From IMG/VR virus record IMGVR_UViG_3300046616_000024, positions 1 to 37,982 of that record: DNA of 37,982 nucleotides. The stretch is one strand, 5' to 3'. Below are positions 7,270 to 15,958 of the stretch, in pieces. Each line of letters starts with the position of its first letter. Position 1 is the first letter of the stretch. This DNA comes from a virus. The notes below the pieces were generated by a model that searched no databases, was not told where the DNA came from, and worked only from the letters and a program-made list of their open reading frames with translations. Both the position numbers and the translations under genes were made by a program.

Positions 7270-10239
7270 TTACTGTGATGTGCGGGACGCCTCCTGGAGC
7301 CCTTGGCCCCACGAACTGACCCCGTTCATCATGAGGTTGCGCAACTTGTTACGGCGTTGGTCTTCCTGCTGGTTCCCGTTCTTGTCGTGATAGGTGACCT
7401 TGAGGGCCTCTTGGAATGCCGGGAGGTCCTTGCGGGCCAGCGCTCCGATTGCCTTCTTGAACTGCGCTACGTCACCTACTTGGTACGCCACGTCCACGAG
7501 GGCAGCCTTCTGGCCTTCGGAGACCATCTTCCACAGCCCCGGGTGGGCAGCTTCAACGGCATCCTTAGCGCGCTGCTCGTAGCGGGGGACCACTGCCTGG
7601 AGGAGTCGTGCCCCTTGCTCGGGGGTAATCTCTACCTTGCCCGACTTGATGCCCTCAATGGATGTCGAGGGAATCCCAGCGCGCCTGAAGTCTTCCGCGA
7701 TGGTGTCCGCGTTGGCGTTCAGGTTGTAGCCGTATCCGATGTTCAGGCCAGCCTTCGGGTTCGGGTCGGGGTAAGCCTTTGACACGAAGCCCTCACCCAT
7801 CGCAATGGTGGAAGCGGAGAGCTGCCCCGACTGGAGGAACTGGTCAGCCTGCTGGACCTGAATCGTGCTGCCCTTGCCCGTGAGGCGGGAGCCACTGAGG
7901 CCAGCGAAGTTCGCCGTGTTGGTGCCAAACCAGCCACCGCCCAGCTTCGGGTCCACAGGGAGGTTGAAGGCATTGCTCAGGGCACCATCGAACGCCTTGC
8001 TCTGAATCGTCTTGATCTTCCCGAGGGTCGTATCGTTGACCATGTTGAGCGTGCGGGCCTTGGCGAGGACTTCAGCGTTATCCGTGAGGTCCTGTGCAGT
8101 GGCCGTGCCCTTGTTCAGCTTGTCCGTGAGTGCAGCCATGCCAGCCTGCTCATCGGGAGTGAACGCCTTGGTGGAGCCGTGGTCCTTGATGATCTGCTCG
8201 AAGGGAACCTGAGGGTTAGCCATGCCCACCATCTGACCATTCTTGAAGAGGGCCAGTTGGTAGTTACCGTCCTTGTAGTTCGTCAGGCCGACTTGCATAT
8301 CATCGACACCATACTTGGCCTGTGCCTTCTGCACATAGGCAGCGAGGGCCTCAGCGGTCTGGTCGCTGGCCCGCCCCGGGGGGACCTCCACGTCAATCTT
8401 GTTCGTTGAGTCGAAGACGTGGGTGGCCTTGTACTGCTCCTGCAGATAAGCCTTGGCTTGATCCGGGGTGGCATCAGGGTTGCGCTGGTAGTACGCGTTG
8501 GCCTGCACCAAGGCCCAGCCTTCGGAGGCTTGGGTGTTCTGCGGGGTTCCACCGAAGAGGCGGCCCACTAGCGGAATCTTGTTGGCGAAGTCCACCGTGA
8601 TGTTCTGTACGGACTTGGCGGTATCTGCCTTCCACTTCGGGTCCTGCATGCGGAGCTCAGCGGCCTTCTTGGCTTCCGGGGAGATGGAGCGGTAGGCGTT
8701 CTGGTAGGCCGTTGCGGGGTCTACTCCCGAATCTACTTGGCTCTTATAGGAACCAAATAGTGCCTGCGCCTTGTCATCAAAGTAAGCCGAGCGGAGCTGG
8801 TCAGGAAGACCACCGTGCATCGCTGCCACAGTGTTAAATTGAGACGAAGGGTTTCCGTCTTTCGTGGGGAGGGCGTGGAGGGTGCCATCTACTAGGGCCT
8901 TGAGTTGCGGGATAGGTTCTGACCGCCCAGCTCTCGCGCCAGACTGCACCATTTGTTGAAGGGACATCTGAACGTTGGGGTCCTTTGAGGGGTCCCCTGA
9001 GGTGACTCCGGTGGCGTAGTTCATCAGGGTGCCAATCGGACCAGCCAGCTTCAGATTCATTGCTTTGTTGTAGGCCTCAGTTGACAGCGCCCAGCCTTGC
9101 CCGTTGTCTAGGGCCTTGACTGCTGCCACCGACTCCTGCGCCTTGGCGGCCTTGGTCTGGAGATGGTCCAGGTAGGCCGAAGCCTCGGAGCCACTCTTGA
9201 ACATCCCGAGGGGCCCAATGCGGTGAGCGATGTCATCCATCGTGGGCAAGGTGCCGCTGTCCGCATCGTCCTCTTCCTTCTGCCGGGTCTTGAAGAAGTC
9301 AACCTGCTGGCCCTGCTCGATGCGCTTGTTCTGCTCGCCCACTGCGTGCTCCCGCATCCGGGCCACTTCGGACTGGAGCTTGGGGTTCATCTGCAGCGGG
9401 GTGAGTCCCGTATTGGGGTCCTTCTGGTCGAACACATCGAAGAGCTCAGGACGGCCACCTGCCTTGAGAGACAGGTTGGTGACCTTATCCAGCGCTGCAT
9501 CCCAGAACTCAGGCCGAGTCATCGTGCCAAGCTGACCCCGGAGCGGCTCTGCCACTGTGGTGAGTCCCTTGTAGATGTCTGCGGGACTCGCTGTGGGGCT
9601 CATCACGGAGTCCATAGCTGCCGAGATGTTCCCGTTGGCGGTCTCCTTGAGGCGCGTGAACTGCACCTGAGCGAAGTCCTTGCGCACCGCTTGGGCAGTC
9701 TCCGCTACATTCTTGGAGACCTGCTCGATGATTGCCGGGTCCGTAAGGCCAGCCGTGTGCTGCGCTACCTGCTCGTGGAGGAACTGTTCTGGGTCGAACC
9801 CGTCCTTGTTCTTGTTCTCCGCGTAGCCGCTCAGGATGTCGTTCTGGACCTGTGAGCCAATCTTGACACCCACAGAGTTCCGGTAGCCAGCCGAGAAGGA
9901 CTGAGCGAACGCGGGGTCCACCTTGTAGCTGTCATCCGGGGGAGGAACTTTGATGCCACCAGTCTGTGCATCGACCAGCCCAGCGTCAGCCAACTGTCCC
10001 TGCGCGGTGCCTGCCTTGAAAGCCGAGGTGGCCTCTTGCTGCTCCTTGAACTGCGTGTACCGCTGCAGCTCAGGGTTGAAGGACTTCAGGCCATCCACGA
10101 GACCCATGAGGGTGGCATCGTTCTGCCCTGCGCCTGCGTAGGTGTCTACAGTCCGCTCTTGGGGCTGGAAGGTGGCCGACTGCTGACCAGGGGAGCCCTG
10201 ACCGCGCTGCGTGATTTGCTGCTGGTTGTTCGGTGGCAT
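7270..10239 (-). CDS. Internal virion protein (gp15-like) with C-terminal lysozyme-like domain
   Basis: A 989-residue protein in the T7 gp15 position; T7 gp15 has 747 residues, and the excess is at the C-terminus. Residues 1 to about 790 are a long helical Gln/Ala/Lys-rich region typical of gp15-like core proteins. From about residue 810 the sequence reads MGEGFVSKAYPDP ... LNIGYGYNL, the pattern of a GH24/phage lysozyme catalytic core (Glu at the start, AYxD, then IGYG), followed by helices with AALVDVAYQVG. This would provide the wall-opening hydrolase used during DNA entry, moved here from gp16. ATG at 10239 follows GAGGATAGGA. The exact third catalytic residue is not clear, so activity is inferred. 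Confidence 0.88.
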   Translation of the reverse strand: MPPNNQQQITQRGQGSPGQQSATFQPQERTVDTYAGAGQNDATLMGLVDGLKSFNPELQRYTQFKEQQEATSAFKAGTAQGQLADAGLVDAQTGGIKVPPPDDSYKVDPAFAQSFSAGYRNSVGVKIGSQVQNDILSGYAENKNKDGFDPEQFLHEQVAQHTAGLTDPAIIEQVSKNVAETAQAVRKDFAQVQFTRLKETANGNISAAMDSVMSPTASPADIYKGLTTVAEPLRGQLGTMTRPEFWDAALDKVTNLSLKAGGRPELFDVFDQKDPNTGLTPLQMNPKLQSEVARMREHAVGEQNKRIEQGQQVDFFKTRQKEEDDADSGTLPTMDDIAHRIGPLGMFKSGSEASAYLDHLQTKAAKAQESVAAVKALDNGQGWALSTEAYNKAMNLKLAGPIGTLMNYATGVTSGDPSKDPNVQMSLQQMVQSGARAGRSEPIPQLKALVDGTLHALPTKDGNPSSQFNTVAAMHGGLPDQLRSAYFDDKAQALFGSYKSQVDSGVDPATAYQNAYRSISPEAKKAAELRMQDPKWKADTAKSVQNITVDFANKIPLVGRLFGGTPQNTQASEGWALVQANAYYQRNPDATPDQAKAYLQEQYKATHVFDSTNKIDVEVPPGRASDQTAEALAAYVQKAQAKYGVDDMQVGLTNYKDGNYQLALFKNGQMVGMANPQVPFEQIIKDHGSTKAFTPDEQAGMAALTDKLNKGTATAQDLTDNAEVLAKARTLNMVNDTTLGKIKTIQSKAFDGALSNAFNLPVDPKLGGGWFGTNTANFAGLSGSRLTGKGSTIQVQQADQFLQSGQLSASTIAMGEGFVSKAYPDPNPKAGLNIGYGYNLNANADTIAEDFRRAGIPSTSIEGIKSGKVEITPEQGARLLQAVVPRYEQRAKDAVEAAHPGLWKMVSEGQKAALVDVAYQVGDVAQFKKAIGALARKDLPAFQEALKVTYHDKNGNQQEDQRRNKLRNLMMNGVSSWGQGLQEASRTSQ

Positions 10240-10263
10240 TCCTATCCTCGGATAGTGGTGTTG

Positions 10264-10821
10264 TTAAGTTGCGCCTTGGTACGCGGGAATCTTCCCTGCT
10301 GCAATGGCGTTGGCCCGTTGGAGGCTCGTAGCGGAACTGAGGCCAGCCCCCGCAATCTGAAGGCCGGTGCCGATGAGGCTTGGCTGCTGGATGCTGGACA
10401 TCCGCTGGGATGCGGTGGAGTAGGCGCCCTGAGCTTGGCCCGCAAGGGAGCGCTGCTGCGAGGATGCTGTGTTCTCCATCGTTGCGATGTCAGTGCCTGC
10501 GTTGAAGTTTGCTTCGTTGGTTACTCGGTCGTTAGAGCCACCGCCGTTGGTGCCTGACTCATTCGAGAGGGCCTGCAGGTGCGAGGTCTCCACCATTGCC
10601 TGACGCGCACGTTCAGACATCTGGGCGGAAGCCGCTTGGCTATCCTCTACCTGCTGGTTCCTGATTTGATTGATGCTGGAGTCATAGGCCGACTGTGCCG
10701 CTGCGGACTGACGACTTGCGGATTGCGATTGGGCCACGTAGGACGCCACCGAGCCCGCTGCTGCGGTAGCTGCGGATGCGATGGCCAGCGTGGTTGCCGA
10801 GATGGTTACTGGTTCACACAT
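10264..10821 (-). CDS. Internal virion protein (gp14-like)
   Basis: A 185-residue protein (T7 gp14 has 196) starting MCEPVTISATTLAIASAATAAAG, a hydrophobic small-residue segment, followed by an Ala/Ser/Gln-rich helical region and a C-terminal LQIAGAGLSSATSL segment. T7 gp14 forms the outer-membrane part of the ejection channel. The assignment rests on position between gp13-like and gp15-like genes, size and composition. I take the ATG at 10821; the open frame extends further upstream only through the overlapping gp13-like gene. Its start overlaps the end of that gene by eight bases, suggesting translational coupling. Confidence 0.8.
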   Translation of the reverse strand: MCEPVTISATTLAIASAATAAAGSVASYVAQSQSASRQSAAAQSAYDSSINQIRNQQVEDSQAASAQMSERARQAMVETSHLQALSNESGTNGGGSNDRVTNEANFNAGTDIATMENTASSQQRSLAGQAQGAYSTASQRMSSIQQPSLIGTGLQIAGAGLSSATSLQRANAIAAGKIPAYQGAT

Positions 10822-11269
10822 GGGGACTCTGATGGAAGAAGTAGAAGGGGGCTTTGCCAGCCCCAAACTCCGGGACAAGTTCGCCAATCGTGAAGCCCAG
10901 CTTGCGGAGCCAAGCGATTGACTTGGTGTTCTCCGCGTGGACAAAGTTGAACAACATCGGGTATCGGAGGAGCAGGCCCTTGACCCACCCCCTGCCATCC
11001 TTAACGAGGGCCTTGGAGTACCTGTAGACCTCTGGGGTGGCGAGCATCCAAGGGCCGCCTATGCCGTTCACATTGGCTACCCCGTAGATGCCCAGCAGTG
11101 CCCCATCGTCCCCTTCGGCCACCCACGCTTCCTCTGATACCTTCAGGGAATCCAGCAGCACCTTCACTGTGGAATCCCCGGTGGCCAGAGCAATCTCCCT
11201 ACGGTCCCCCTCACGGAGGAGTGGGAAGAGGCGGGTACAGTCGGCCACGGTTGCGGGTCGGACAATCAC
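10814..11269 (-). CDS. gp13-like internal virion / assembly protein (acetyltransferase-like fold)
   Basis: A 151-residue protein that begins MIVRPATVADCTRLFPLLREGD and has LLLRYPMLFNFVHAENTKSIAWLRKLGFTI near residues 100-133. Both are typical of GNAT-like proteins and match T7 gp13 (MTIRPTKSTDFE ... LWNYVWVGNTSHIRFLKTIGA), which is needed for core assembly in T7. Start codon is GTG at 11269, overlapping the gp12 stop as GTGA, so it is probably translated by coupling. The motif A loop is degenerate, so enzymatic activity is doubtful. Confidence 0.82.
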   Translation of the reverse strand: MIVRPATVADCTRLFPLLREGDRREIALATGDSTVKVLLDSLKVSEEAWVAEGDDGALLGIYGVANVNGIGGPWMLATPEVYRYSKALVKDGRGWVKGLLLRYPMLFNFVHAENTKSIAWLRKLGFTIGELVPEFGAGKAPFYFFHQSPHV

Positions 11270-13584
11270 ATGCGCCTCCCGAAGGTGACGAACTCCGCAT
11301 CCCAGCCAGCGGATTGGAAGCTCGAAGGGAGGTACGAATCGTTGATGATGTCGATACGCACTCCCTCATTGGATGTCAGCACGGGGAACGTGTAGGTCCC
11401 TGAGCGAATCGATGGGAGGCCTAGGGTGGCTGAGGAGACCCCGAGGGATTTCCCGGTGAACTTGTAGGTGTACGTGTCCCGTGCCTGTGGCTGGACCTCT
11501 ACCGTGAAGTAGCCGCTGTCCCGGTAGTCGATGTAGAACCTACGGAGCTTGAGCTTCCCGTTCGTGAGGGCCACCTGATTCTGGTCCTTCACATACTGCT
11601 GGGAGAACCGGTAGGTCATCTTGTAGTTCTGACCGAAGAACACCGGGTGTGCATCGTACCGACCGGGCACCGTGATGACATAGGTGGAGCTCACGGTGTA
11701 GGGCAGAATCTTCCCCACCTGACCACTGAAGGCCGCCCCGAGGACCAGCGAGTGGCCGGATGCTTGGGCAGCGTAGGGCAGCGTGAAGTTGGTCACCTTG
11801 TTCCCGGAGTCATACACCCCAGTGACTTCCACGCGGTGGTCCAGCAGGACATCGAAGCCCATGCCACTTGCGTTCAGGTCCGGCTGCAGGTCCATCACTT
11901 CAAGGTAGGTGCCATCGCTGCGGTTCACCACGAAGTAGCACTTGTTGTTGATGAACTCAGCCCCGAGGACTTGCGTATCGGCAGCGAAGGTGAACTTCTG
12001 CCACGCCGACTGGGACTTGGTGGTTCCCGACCAGAAGAACTTGTAGACGTAGACCGAACTCGGCTCCCCCGTGAAGAGGGCGAAGATGACATCCTCAGAT
12101 GAACTCGCGGCCATCCGGTAGAGGCCATAGGGCAGATACGTAGGCACATGCGCTGTCGTGTCGGTTGCGTCATTGGTCAGCGTGGTGGCATCCACGTAGT
12201 ACTCACGGAGCCCCGTGTGCTGCGCTTGGGTGACCCCGAAGTACACCGCCTGCCCAATCCCTACGGGGCGCGCATTGGTGCCACTGTCAAACTCCGTGGC
12301 TACGTCTGCCTTCACCGTCTTGGGGCTAAGGAGTTCCTGACCACCTGAGAGTTGGAACTGGGTCTGGTCCGAGAACAGCAGCAGGCTCTTATCGAACGGC
12401 ACCGCATACTTCAGGATGGACACCCGGTTGGTGCCCACGTTGGTATCGATGGGGTCCGTATCGAGGACTGCTGTGGCCGTCTTGGCCCAGAAGTTGTAGT
12501 ACTCCCCCGAGCGGGACAGGCACACGTTCTCATCCGAGAGGAAGCCGAGGCGCCCACGGTAGTAGTAGATGTCCGCGATGGTTCGCCCGATGAAGGAGGC
12601 CGGGGGGTTGCTCGTATCGTCCCCCACCTGACGCGCTGCCCAGTCCACATAGGTGAACAGGAAGGTGCCATCGGATTGCCTGATGAGCTTCCACGGCATC
12701 GTACCGGGGTCGATGGTGTTCTTCAGCCCGGGCTTCACGGTCTCCACCCAGGAGTTCCCGTTCCAGGCCACATAGTAGGTGCTAGTGCCACCTGTGGGGT
12801 CACCAGTGATTTCGATGGTGTACCCGGGCTCGAAGGTCGGGGGCAACTTGCTGTAGGAACTCACGGCCTTGGTCATGTTCAGGGTGGCCGTGTTGGCGTA
12901 CCCATCCGAGCAACTGGCCTGTGTGAGTGCTGCACCATCCAACCGCTGTGCCTTGATGATGGAAGAGTTCGGGAGCACGAACACCGAGTACCCAGCACCC
13001 AGAGCCGTAGCCAGTTGGGATGCCAAATTAGAGGCAATCACGGTGGTGCTATCGGAGGTCGATGGGGTCCCGTAGGTGACCGAGTGCCCATCTACGCTCA
13101 CCGAGTAGAGGATGCTCGGCTCTGACAGAACGATGGCGAAGTAGGCCACGTTGGCCGCATTGGAGGCGCTCGCTGTCTGCTGGGCCACCTTCGTGTTCTT
13201 GTTCAGGATGAAGGTGTAGTCCGCTACGGTGACAAAGCTGAAGTCCGTAGAGGGGCTCGCTGAGGTGAGGTAGCCGAGGCCCGCGGGGTACGTGACAGTC
13301 CGTGGGGTGCCATCGATGAGACTGAAGACCTGAAGGACACCGCTACGGACGAACACTGCGTACCGCTCAGTGACCGAACGGTTGATGATGTGGACCGCTG
13401 CGTTGGTGATGGTGTCCCGGGAGAGGAGAGCCAAGTAGGTCAGCGGGGGCCGCTTACGGAGACCAGTGGCAATCGTGGGGTATGCGTTCTCGCTAAGTTC
13501 AGCCTGGGTGTCGTGGCGCAGAGTAGCGGGCTGCTGGCTGACTCCATTGAACAGGCTGGGGATGCTCTTGTTGATGAGGGTCAT
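11266..13584 (-). CDS. Tail tubular protein B (gp12-like)
   Basis: A 772-residue protein, close to T7 gp12 (794), the nozzle of the short tail. It begins MTLINKSIPSLFNGVSQQPATLR, the conserved opening of this family in T7-like phages (x-S-x-P-x-LxxGVSQQP). The protein is beta-rich throughout, as expected for the nozzle. It follows the gp11-like gene with no gap (TAA then ATG), so the two tail tube proteins are co-expressed. A Tyr/Val-rich C-terminal domain ends EFVTFGRRM. Confidence 0.95.
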   Translation of the reverse strand: MTLINKSIPSLFNGVSQQPATLRHDTQAELSENAYPTIATGLRKRPPLTYLALLSRDTITNAAVHIINRSVTERYAVFVRSGVLQVFSLIDGTPRTVTYPAGLGYLTSASPSTDFSFVTVADYTFILNKNTKVAQQTASASNAANVAYFAIVLSEPSILYSVSVDGHSVTYGTPSTSDSTTVIASNLASQLATALGAGYSVFVLPNSSIIKAQRLDGAALTQASCSDGYANTATLNMTKAVSSYSKLPPTFEPGYTIEITGDPTGGTSTYYVAWNGNSWVETVKPGLKNTIDPGTMPWKLIRQSDGTFLFTYVDWAARQVGDDTSNPPASFIGRTIADIYYYRGRLGFLSDENVCLSRSGEYYNFWAKTATAVLDTDPIDTNVGTNRVSILKYAVPFDKSLLLFSDQTQFQLSGGQELLSPKTVKADVATEFDSGTNARPVGIGQAVYFGVTQAQHTGLREYYVDATTLTNDATDTTAHVPTYLPYGLYRMAASSSEDVIFALFTGEPSSVYVYKFFWSGTTKSQSAWQKFTFAADTQVLGAEFINNKCYFVVNRSDGTYLEVMDLQPDLNASGMGFDVLLDHRVEVTGVYDSGNKVTNFTLPYAAQASGHSLVLGAAFSGQVGKILPYTVSSTYVITVPGRYDAHPVFFGQNYKMTYRFSQQYVKDQNQVALTNGKLKLRRFYIDYRDSGYFTVEVQPQARDTYTYKFTGKSLGVSSATLGLPSIRSGTYTFPVLTSNEGVRIDIINDSYLPSSFQSAGWDAEFVTFGRRM

Positions 13585-14184
13585 TTAGAACACTTCACCG
13601 GAACCGGGGCGCATCCACGCGTTGGCTACGCTAAAGCTATCGTTAAACATATTGAAGTCCCCGTTGTCCCCCTCAGCATCCTTGAGGGCAATCAGCGCTT
13701 TCATCTCATCATCCTCAGTGAGCTTGTCCAGCGTATCTGAACTCAGGTTGTTCCCCTGGAAGGAGCGAGCTGCGCAGATGGCGATGTACTGCCGCGCAGT
13801 CTGTGGGAGTTCATCCCAGTCCAAGAAGAAGATGATGTTCACAGTCAGGTCCTCAGTGAACAAGTAGCTGTGCTTCGCCTTGTCGTAAATCCGCTGGCCG
13901 CGCTGTGCGATACGCTTCGCTGTAACGGTCTGGTCCGTGGATACGGAGAGTGCATTTGCCGGGGCCGTGATGGTCCCATCGGTGGCACGAGAGAGGGGGA
14001 AGTTCTCTTCGGTGTTGAACGCCCATCCCGTGGATTGGACGGTGCGGCTGAATTCGGTGAGCTTGGCCCGTGCGCTTGCAACATCGGCCAGTCCGGTAGT
14101 TGAGAGTGTATTAACAGGGGACTCACCGATAGCGGCGAGACACATGTTCACAGCCTCAAGTTCAGTCATGAAGGCTGAAGCCAT
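13585..14184 (-). CDS. Tail tubular protein A (gp11-like)
   Basis: A 199-residue protein, almost the same length as T7 gp11 (196), which forms the ring joining the portal to the nozzle. Family-typical text is visible: ELEAVNMCLAAIGESPVNTL near the N-terminus, then ASARAKLTEFSRTVQSTGWAFNTEE and a C-terminal RQYIAICAARSFQ segment. ATG at 14184 has AGAGGA seven bases upstream. It is the first gene after the post-capsid terminator, so its expression must rely on read-through, as gene 11 does in T7 beyond T-phi. Confidence 0.95.
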   Translation of the reverse strand: MASAFMTELEAVNMCLAAIGESPVNTLSTTGLADVASARAKLTEFSRTVQSTGWAFNTEENFPLSRATDGTITAPANALSVSTDQTVTAKRIAQRGQRIYDKAKHSYLFTEDLTVNIIFFLDWDELPQTARQYIAICAARSFQGNNLSSDTLDKLTEDDEMKALIALKDAEGDNGDFNMFNDSFSVANAWMRPGSGEVF

Positions 14185-14206
14185 TGGAGAATCCTCTTGA
14201 GTAAAC

Positions 14207-14243
14207 GAAAAAAGGGGGACCCGCCGTTAAGCGAATCCCCCTA
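14207..14243 (-). terminator. Intrinsic terminator after the capsid/HNH genes (T-phi position)
   Basis: On the minus strand a perfect AGGGGGA/TCCCCCT stem (14242-14236 with 14219-14213) with a 16-base loop is followed at once by six T. Its place, downstream of the capsid gene and before tail tubular A, equals that of T7 T-phi, which raises capsid expression relative to later genes. Confidence 0.88.
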
Positions 14244-14249
14244 GGAGTG

Positions 14250-14606
14250 TTACTGGTGTTGATCTAGATACTTGAGTGCGCTGAATAGAGCCGCCTTCGA
14301 GTCCTTGAAGTGTCCAAGGCCTAGATTGCAGTTGTGGCAGAGCAGCCCCCGAATCTTCCCGGTGGCGTGATCGTGGTCCACAGAAAGCCTCTTGAATCTT
14401 CCACCCGTGTTGCCATCCGAACCACAGATGGAGCACCGCGAATCCTCACGGTACATAGCAATAATCTGCTCAAACGGAACGCCTAAGTTATTGGCTGTGG
14501 TGTTATATGAGTAGCATGTCTTGCACGTCGTGGCGTGTTTGCCGCGCACAACTGAGTACTCGGAGAGGCATTTAGCCTCCCCGCATTTGCTGCAGGTTTT
14601 GACCAA
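14250..14606 (-). CDS. HNH endonuclease of the recombination endonuclease VII type
   Basis: A 118-residue protein with two N-terminal CxxC pairs (CSKCG near residue 5, CKTC near 28) and the endonuclease VII signature CSICG ... LSVDHDHATGKIRGLLCHNCN around residues 58-93. The DHDH dyad is the catalytic/metal site. The frame opens immediately after the capsid stop codon; the only start at the N-terminus is TTG at 14606 (TAATTG). Base composition looks more A+T rich than the capsid. Placed without a gap between the capsid gene and its terminator, it is probably a mobile homing-type insert rather than a resolvase for packaging; the small phage HNH group has both. Confidence 0.85.
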   Translation of the reverse strand: MVKTCSKCGEAKCLSEYSVVRGKHATTCKTCYSYNTTANNLGVPFEQIIAMYREDSRCSICGSDGNTGGRFKRLSVDHDHATGKIRGLLCHNCNLGLGHFKDSKAALFSALKYLDQHQ

Positions 14607-15548
14607 TTACGTGGTCGTTACCAGTTCGACGGCACACTCGCTTCGCAAAATACCGTGGCCTACGGCGTACTTGCTGACAATCAGCGTACCAAGGCGGCGC
14701 TCATCGTAAGACATGCGCATGCTGAGGTCCAGCAGCTTAACCGTGCCCACCGCTTCCTTCGTGGTGATGACAGCGGCCGTCTTCGTGAAGTCGCCCTGAT
14801 AAGCGGTCGGACCCGTGTTGACGTTCGTGCTCGGGAGGTGATTCGTCTTGATGATGTTTGCACCACCAATCTTGAGAATCTTGCCCGTGCCGTAGTTACC
14901 ATTGCCTTCTGCCCAGTCACGGTTCACCAGTGCGGTCGATTGCGCCAGGAGGTAGTACTGAGCCGGACGCACGAGAGCGTTGCGCTCCGAGGTAATCGGA
15001 ATGTCCTTCTCATCGAACGCCTGCACTGCAGCGTAGATACCAGCAGCGAGGTCCGTTGCCGAGGTCTTGTACAGCGTGGTAGCCGAAGTGAGAACCGTGC
15101 CACCAACGCCACCCGTAACCACAGCAGCCGAACGTGCAGCGAGGGCCATGACTTGGATAACGTTCTTGTCCCAGTTCGCTGCAAGGAAGCGGCCCGTTTC
15201 AGCCGAGTACGTGCTGCGGTAATCGAAGTGCGACTTCGCTTCATCGATGTCAGCAATGAACACGCTCGATACGAGCAGGTCATCAATGACGATGTTGCGT
15301 TCTGCGAGGTTGGAAGTCTGACCAACGATTTCCGTACCCGGGGTGTGGTAACCACCCGTGACGCGCCACGTTGCCGGGAACTGAGCCGACTTGCCCGAGC
15401 TAATCGTACGGACCGTGTGGAGGGGCATGACCACGTTGTTTTGGTCGAATGCCGTGAGAACTTCACCGCCATAGACCTTGAGGAACAGGGCATCAGTTGC
15501 GCCTGCACCGTTAATCTGACCACCGGCCAGGACTGTTGCGTTTGCCAT
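14607..15548 (-). CDS. Major capsid protein (gp10-like)
   Basis: A 313-residue protein (T7 gp10A is 345) in the gene 10 position between scaffold and tail tubular A. It has the features of the T7-like HK97-fold capsid: LFLKVYGGEVLTAFDQNNVVMPLHTVRTISSGKSAQFP near the N-terminus, then a hinge and an IDEAKSHFDYRSTYSAETG E-loop-like segment. ATG at 15548 is preceded only by a weak GGA, which is surprising for the most abundant virion protein. No sign of a frameshift site producing a longer form was found. Confidence 0.95.
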   Translation of the reverse strand: MANATVLAGGQINGAGATDALFLKVYGGEVLTAFDQNNVVMPLHTVRTISSGKSAQFPATWRVTGGYHTPGTEIVGQTSNLAERNIVIDDLLVSSVFIADIDEAKSHFDYRSTYSAETGRFLAANWDKNVIQVMALAARSAAVVTGGVGGTVLTSATTLYKTSATDLAAGIYAAVQAFDEKDIPITSERNALVRPAQYYLLAQSTALVNRDWAEGNGNYGTGKILKIGGANIIKTNHLPSTNVNTGPTAYQGDFTKTAAVITTKEAVGTVKLLDLSMRMSYDERRLGTLIVSKYAVGHGILRSECAVELVTTT

Positions 15549-15705
15549 TTGAGATAAATCCAGAATGAAATGAAAGAGCGGCCAATGGGTGGCCTTGGAG
15601 GGTTCACTTCAGAGCAGACTTAGGCGTGGACGTGTGCATGGTTATCTTCCCTCGGGAAGGCCAAGTGTTCCTTGCGTGGAATGCTTAGAGATGGGTGATG
15701 CGGTA
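15549..15705 (-). promoter_or_regulatory. 157-base leader before the capsid gene with hairpins and a tiny ORF
   Basis: This is the longest gap in the virion gene block. On the minus strand it contains a CTTCC/GGAAG stem with a CGAG loop (15646-15659), then an 11-codon ORF starting at the ATG of 15640 with GGGAAG just before it, then a GGCCA/TGGCC hairpin (about 15581-15595) followed by a T-rich stretch. No copy of the phage promoter core is present here. The hairpins could be RNA-processing sites that set capsid mRNA ends and stability. Confidence 0.4.
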
Positions 15706-15957
15706 TTACGGATTCGTGCGGGTTGCAGGCTGGACCGGATTCAGTTCAACCAATGTGTCGCTTGCGTTGCGCGCCAGGAGGCCCATTGCAATGGCCGTCT
15801 TGACGTTAATCTTGAGGTTCCCATGAGGAACAAAGGTATGGGCATCGTTGACCGCCTTCGTGGTATCCAACTTGCCACTGCCGAGTGCAACAGCAGCAGC
15901 AATCTTGGTTCCAGAAGCGTTCACCGAGGAGCCCTTATTGGCATCCAGAGAGGGCAT
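15706..15957 (-). CDS. Small virion-region protein between scaffold and capsid
   Basis: An 83-residue protein starting MPSLDANKGSSVNASGTK and ending in a Pro/Thr-rich tail. ATG at 15957 lies one base after the scaffold stop codon; no clear Shine-Dalgarno is seen, so it is probably coupled to scaffold translation. I do not recognise the family. Its place between scaffold and capsid suggests a head-associated or decoration role, but this is inference. Composition (many Ala, Val, Asn, Thr, few charged residues) suits a small beta-rich structural protein. Confidence 0.7.
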   Translation of the reverse strand: MPSLDANKGSSVNASGTKIAAAVALGSGKLDTTKAVNDAHTFVPHGNLKINVKTAIAMGLLARNASDTLVELNPVQPATRTNP

Positions 15958-15958
15958 G

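Noticed and set aside
14188-14250. Phage promoter before tail tubular A.
   Set aside because: Only the terminator hairpin is present; the AACCCTCACT core is absent.
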